This document shows positions 25,298 to 27,763 of a DNA stretch of 27,763 nt, one piece after another. The DNA is from an uncultured Bacteroidales bacterium (GTDB taxonomy: Bacteria > Bacteroidota > Bacteroidia > Bacteroidales > UBA932): NCBI GenBank assembly GCA_900322025.1, contig ONYJ01000005.1:1-27763 (forward strand). Direction: 5' to 3'. The notes beneath the pieces were generated by a model. That model was not told the origin of the DNA. It searched no databases and saw nothing but the letters and a program-made list of their open reading frames with translations. Position 1 is the first letter of the stretch. Each line of letters opens with the position of its first letter. A program made the translations under genes and the position numbers.

Positions 25298-25600
25298 ATG
25301 CAAACTAACATAAGTAAAAAAGACAACAACATAATTGTTGAATTCATTGGCCGCCTTGACACTCCTGCGGCTCAGGAGATAAGCAAAGAAGTTTCTGAAC
25401 TACAAGAGAATGCAGATAAGACTATCACCATAGACTGCACCAGCTTAGAATACATTTCCAGCTCTGGTCTAAGAATCTTTCTTTCTCTAAAAAAAGCTGC
25501 TGCCCAAAAAGGTGGAAAGGTTATAGTAAAAAACATTAACAACGAGATTCGTAGCGTCTTTATGATGACAGGCTTTCTGAATCTCTTTGAAATTATATAA
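25298..25600 (+). CDS. STAS-domain anti-sigma-antagonist-like protein (RsbV/SpoIIAA type)
   Basis: This 100-residue single-domain protein fits the STAS fold of RsbV/SpoIIAA. The segment TIDCTSLEYISSSGLRI (43-60) carries the conserved phosphorylation loop; by alignment with the SpoIIAA DSSG loop, S55 is the likely phosphorylated serine, with S54 where SpoIIAA has aspartate. It should cycle between phosphorylated and free forms under the HATPase and PP2C domains encoded just upstream. No separate RsbW or sigma-B gene is nearby, so its output is not visible here. It is the last gene of the plus-strand cluster and converges on glnS with 20 bases between the stops. Confidence 0.9.
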   Translation: MQTNISKKDNNIIVEFIGRLDTPAAQEISKEVSELQENADKTITIDCTSLEYISSSGLRIFLSLKKAAAQKGGKVIVKNINNEIRSVFMMTGFLNLFEII

Positions 25601-25620
25601 CTCTTTCAACTATAACGAGG

Positions 25621-27279
25621 TTACTTAAGTTTGAAAGTATCTTTAAGGGTTACGGTACGGTTGAATACCGGTAGTTCTGAAGTAGTGTCAGGGTCTTTAA
25701 AGAAGTAACCGATTCTCTCAAATTGTACAGCAATACCCGAAGTGTCGTCTAAAAGCGCCGGTTCGGCATAGGCCGCAACTATATCCATGGAGTGAGGATT
25801 TAAAAAGTCTTTGTAGTCTGAATCTTCAGGTATCTGATCCATGAACTGCTCGGTAAACAGACTATCTATCAATCTAACCTCCAATTTTTTTGCATCAGCA
25901 ACACTTACCCAATGTATGGTTCCCTTAACACTTCTCCACTCCCCTACGCCCGGCTTGGATGAAGGATCGTAAGTACAGATTATTTTGGTAACATTACCGC
26001 TACTGTCTTTTATTACCTCCTTACACTTAATTATATAACCATATTTCAGCCTCACCTCTCCATTTGGTTGCAGGCGGAAGTATTTCTTCGGAGGATTCTC
26101 CATAAAGTCGGCCCTCTCTATATAAACATGGCCGGTAAACGGAATCCTGCGCTTTGGTCCATCTGGGTACGCAGGGTTAAGAGGAGCTTCCAGCCATTCT
26201 ACCTGTCCTTGCGGCCAGCCCTCCAGCTCCAACTCTACAGGATCTAATACCGCCATGTATCTATTTGCACGAGCATTCAGATCTTCTCGAACACACCACT
26301 CCAAAAGAGACAGGTCTATTATATTATCTCTTTTGGCCACCCCTACCTTTTCTGCAAACATTTTGATACTCTCAGGAGTATAACCCCTTCTTCTTATACC
26401 GCAAATAGTAGGCATTCTTGGATCGTCCCAACCTCTTACGTAGTTGCTATTTACAAGCTCCAATAGTTTACGCTTACTCATAACTGTGTATGTAAGATTA
26501 AGACGCGCAAACTCATACTGACGAGAAGGGAATATGCCTAATTTTTCTATAAACCAATCATACAGAGGACGGTGAACATCAAACTCCAGAGTACATATAC
26601 TATGGGTTATACCTTCAATAGAATCGCTCTCTCCATGGGCATAATCATACATAGGATATATGCACCACTTAGTTCCTGTTCTATGATGAGGAGTATAATT
26701 GATACGATACATGATTGGATCTCTGAATAGCATGTTAGGATGCGCCATATCTATTTTAGCCCTCAACACTTTCTCTCCCTCCTTAAACTTACCATCACGC
26801 ATATCGCGGAAAAGAGCTAAATTTTCTTCCACACTACGATTGCGCCACGGCGAAGGCACTCCAGGCTTCTGAACTGTTCCACGATTGAGGCGTATCTGCT
26901 CTAAAGACTGATCGTCAACATAGGCTAAACCCTTGTTTATTAGGTCCTCTGCCCAATCGTAGAGCTGCTGAAAATAATCCGAAGCGTATCTTTCCTCTGC
27001 CCACTCAAATCCAAGCCAGCATATATCGTTCTTTATGGAATCTACATATTCAACATCTTCCTTGCTTGGGTTTGTATCGTCGAATCGGAGATTAGTCTTA
27101 CCACCGTACTTCTGAGCCACCCCAAAGTTCAGGCAAATGCTTTTAGCATGTCCTATGTGGAGATAACCATTAGGCTCCGGTGGAAAACGAGTAAGTATAG
27201 TCTTATGACGACCGGATTTCAAATCTTCTTCTATTATTTCTTCAATGAAATTGAGGCTTTTCTCCGTATTCTCTTCCAT
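25621..27279 (-). CDS. glnS: Glutaminyl-tRNA synthetase
   Basis: This 552-residue class I aminoacyl-tRNA synthetase charges tRNA-Gln. The N-terminal catalytic domain has RFPPEPNGYLHIGHAK (31-46, with HIGH at 41-44) and the KMSKS-equivalent VMSKR (266-270). LRFDDTNPSKED (with DTNP typical of GlnRS, not GluRS) and the two-part anticodon-binding beta-barrel (about 340-552) complete it. I chose the ATG at 27277-27279 (MEENTEKSLNFIEEI); the frame opens 13 codons earlier at a TTG (27318), which lies inside the probable promoter. It is single-gene in appearance, convergent with the STAS gene and divergent from the yicC-family gene. Confidence 0.96.
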   Translation of the reverse strand: MEENTEKSLNFIEEIIEEDLKSGRHKTILTRFPPEPNGYLHIGHAKSICLNFGVAQKYGGKTNLRFDDTNPSKEDVEYVDSIKNDICWLGFEWAEERYASDYFQQLYDWAEDLINKGLAYVDDQSLEQIRLNRGTVQKPGVPSPWRNRSVEENLALFRDMRDGKFKEGEKVLRAKIDMAHPNMLFRDPIMYRINYTPHHRTGTKWCIYPMYDYAHGESDSIEGITHSICTLEFDVHRPLYDWFIEKLGIFPSRQYEFARLNLTYTVMSKRKLLELVNSNYVRGWDDPRMPTICGIRRRGYTPESIKMFAEKVGVAKRDNIIDLSLLEWCVREDLNARANRYMAVLDPVELELEGWPQGQVEWLEAPLNPAYPDGPKRRIPFTGHVYIERADFMENPPKKYFRLQPNGEVRLKYGYIIKCKEVIKDSSGNVTKIICTYDPSSKPGVGEWRSVKGTIHWVSVADAKKLEVRLIDSLFTEQFMDQIPEDSDYKDFLNPHSMDIVAAYAEPALLDDTSGIAVQFERIGYFFKDPDTTSELPVFNRTVTLKDTFKLK

Positions 27280-27315
27280 AACTGTAACTTGTAAATGAAT
27301 ATTAGAAACTACACA

Positions 27316-27323
27316 CAAATATA
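27316..27323 (-). promoter_or_regulatory. Putative -7 box of glnS
   Basis: On the minus strand this reads TATATTTG, an exact TAnnTTTG match, ending 36 bases before the glnS ATG. It overlaps the alternative TTG start, which argues for the ATG. No -33 TTTG is evident. Confidence 0.5.
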
Positions 27324-27355
27324 GCCATAATTAGCTTATTTGGCCATATTCTTAT

Positions 27356-27363
27356 TAACTTTG
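27356..27363 (+). promoter_or_regulatory. Putative -7 box of the yicC-family gene
   Basis: TAACTTTG matches TAnnTTTG and ends only 5 bases before the ATG at 27369. A TTTG lies at 27339-27342, but with a 13-base spacer, shorter than the usual 19-21. If used, it would give an almost leaderless message. Confidence 0.4.
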
Positions 27364-27368
27364 CATAT

Positions 27369-27763
27369 ATGATAAGATCTATGACAGGGTACGGCAAGGG
27401 AGAATGTGTACTTGCAGACCACAGTAAAATAACCGTAGAGATAAAAACTCTGAATGGTAAAAATGCAGACATTAGCATTAAGAGCCTGCTTATTCCTAAA
27501 GACAAAGAATTAGAAATAAGAAAGTTGCTAACAAAAGAACTGGTAAGAGGCAGCATAGAAATCTCCATTTCTAACGCCACAAAGCATACTTCTGCCAGAG
27601 TGCAGAACCTAAATAAGAGTGCTGCACTATCCTACATAGAACAAACCCATAGGATTATGGCCGAGTATGCCAGAGAACAAGATAAAAAAACTAAAAAATC
27701 AGCAAGGCGTAACGCTTCTCAGGAAGCCGGCTTAGATGCCTGTATTACTCCTCTTGCAGAAGC
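27369..27763 (+). CDS. YicC-family endoribonuclease, N-terminal part cut by window edge
   Basis: The first 131 codons of a gene run off the right edge. The peptide begins MIRSMTGYGKGE, the hallmark of the YicC family, followed by ITVEIKTLNGKNADISIK and a DKELEIRKLLTKELVRGSIEISI segment that match the conserved N-terminal domain. In E. coli and Bacillus, YicC/YloC proteins are endoribonucleases that act on selected RNAs. A basic stretch (KKTKKSARR) lies near residues 111-119. It is transcribed divergently from glnS. In many bacteria, including Bacteroidetes, a guanylate kinase gene follows yicC; this cannot be checked here. Confidence 0.92.
   Translation, partial: MIRSMTGYGKGECVLADHSKITVEIKTLNGKNADISIKSLLIPKDKELEIRKLLTKELVRGSIEISISNATKHTSARVQNLNKSAALSYIEQTHRIMAEYAREQDKKTKKSARRNASQEAGLDACITPLAE

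Noticed and set aside
25603..25637. Inverted repeat CTTTCAA ... TTGAAAG between the convergent STAS and glnS genes, as a bidirectional terminator
   Set aside because: The stem is 7 bp with a 21-base loop, low GC, no T-tract on either side, and it extends into the glnS coding end. Not convincing.
27302..27580. 92-codon minus-strand frame at the right end
   Set aside because: It is the reverse strand of the yicC-family gene, which has clear family motifs, and of the promoter region.

Overview
The window looks like chromosomal DNA from an AT-rich member of the Bacteroidetes, most likely order Bacteroidales. Supporting signs are a type V (FimA/Mfa) fimbrial operon with DUF3575 and OmpA-type partners, Bacteroidetes-style -7 boxes (TAnnTTTG) about 25 nt before several starts, short Bacteroidetes-type PGI and GlnRS proteins, and heavy use of ATA and AGA codons. 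I cannot name the genus. I found no tRNA, rRNA, CRISPR array or insertion sequence.

Layout. Bases 1-5481 (minus strand) hold, in transcription order, a four-gene fimbrial operon (DUF3575 outer-membrane protein, large OmpA/TPR lipoprotein, FimA/Mfa1-like fimbrillin, FimB/Mfa2-like anchor). A 325-base stretch with no convincing gene follows, then a DUF2461 protein and the first 52 codons of a membrane-anchored protein cut by the window edge. Bases 5586-18226 (minus strand) are a tightly packed housekeeping series: pdxA, rnhA, gpsA, pgi, a KefB-like antiporter, addB-like and addA-like, with gaps of 1-42 bases. Bases 18333-25600 (plus strand) hold recG and then a signalling cluster. At the right end glnS (minus) and the start of a yicC-family gene (plus) diverge from an 89-base promoter region.

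The most interesting part is 20575-25600. A stand-alone (p)ppGpp synthetase with an unassigned C-terminal extension lies 2 bases before a single-domain SpoT/MESH1-type HD hydrolase. Next come a small kinase-fold protein (TIGR02172-like), a membrane protein that joins an extracytoplasmic sensor, a SpoIIE/RsbU-type PP2C phosphatase and an RsbW-type HATPase in one chain, and a STAS anti-sigma-antagonist protein. Read together, these could link alarmone metabolism to a partner-switching phosphorelay. The domain calls rest on visible motifs; the functional link is inference from gene order.
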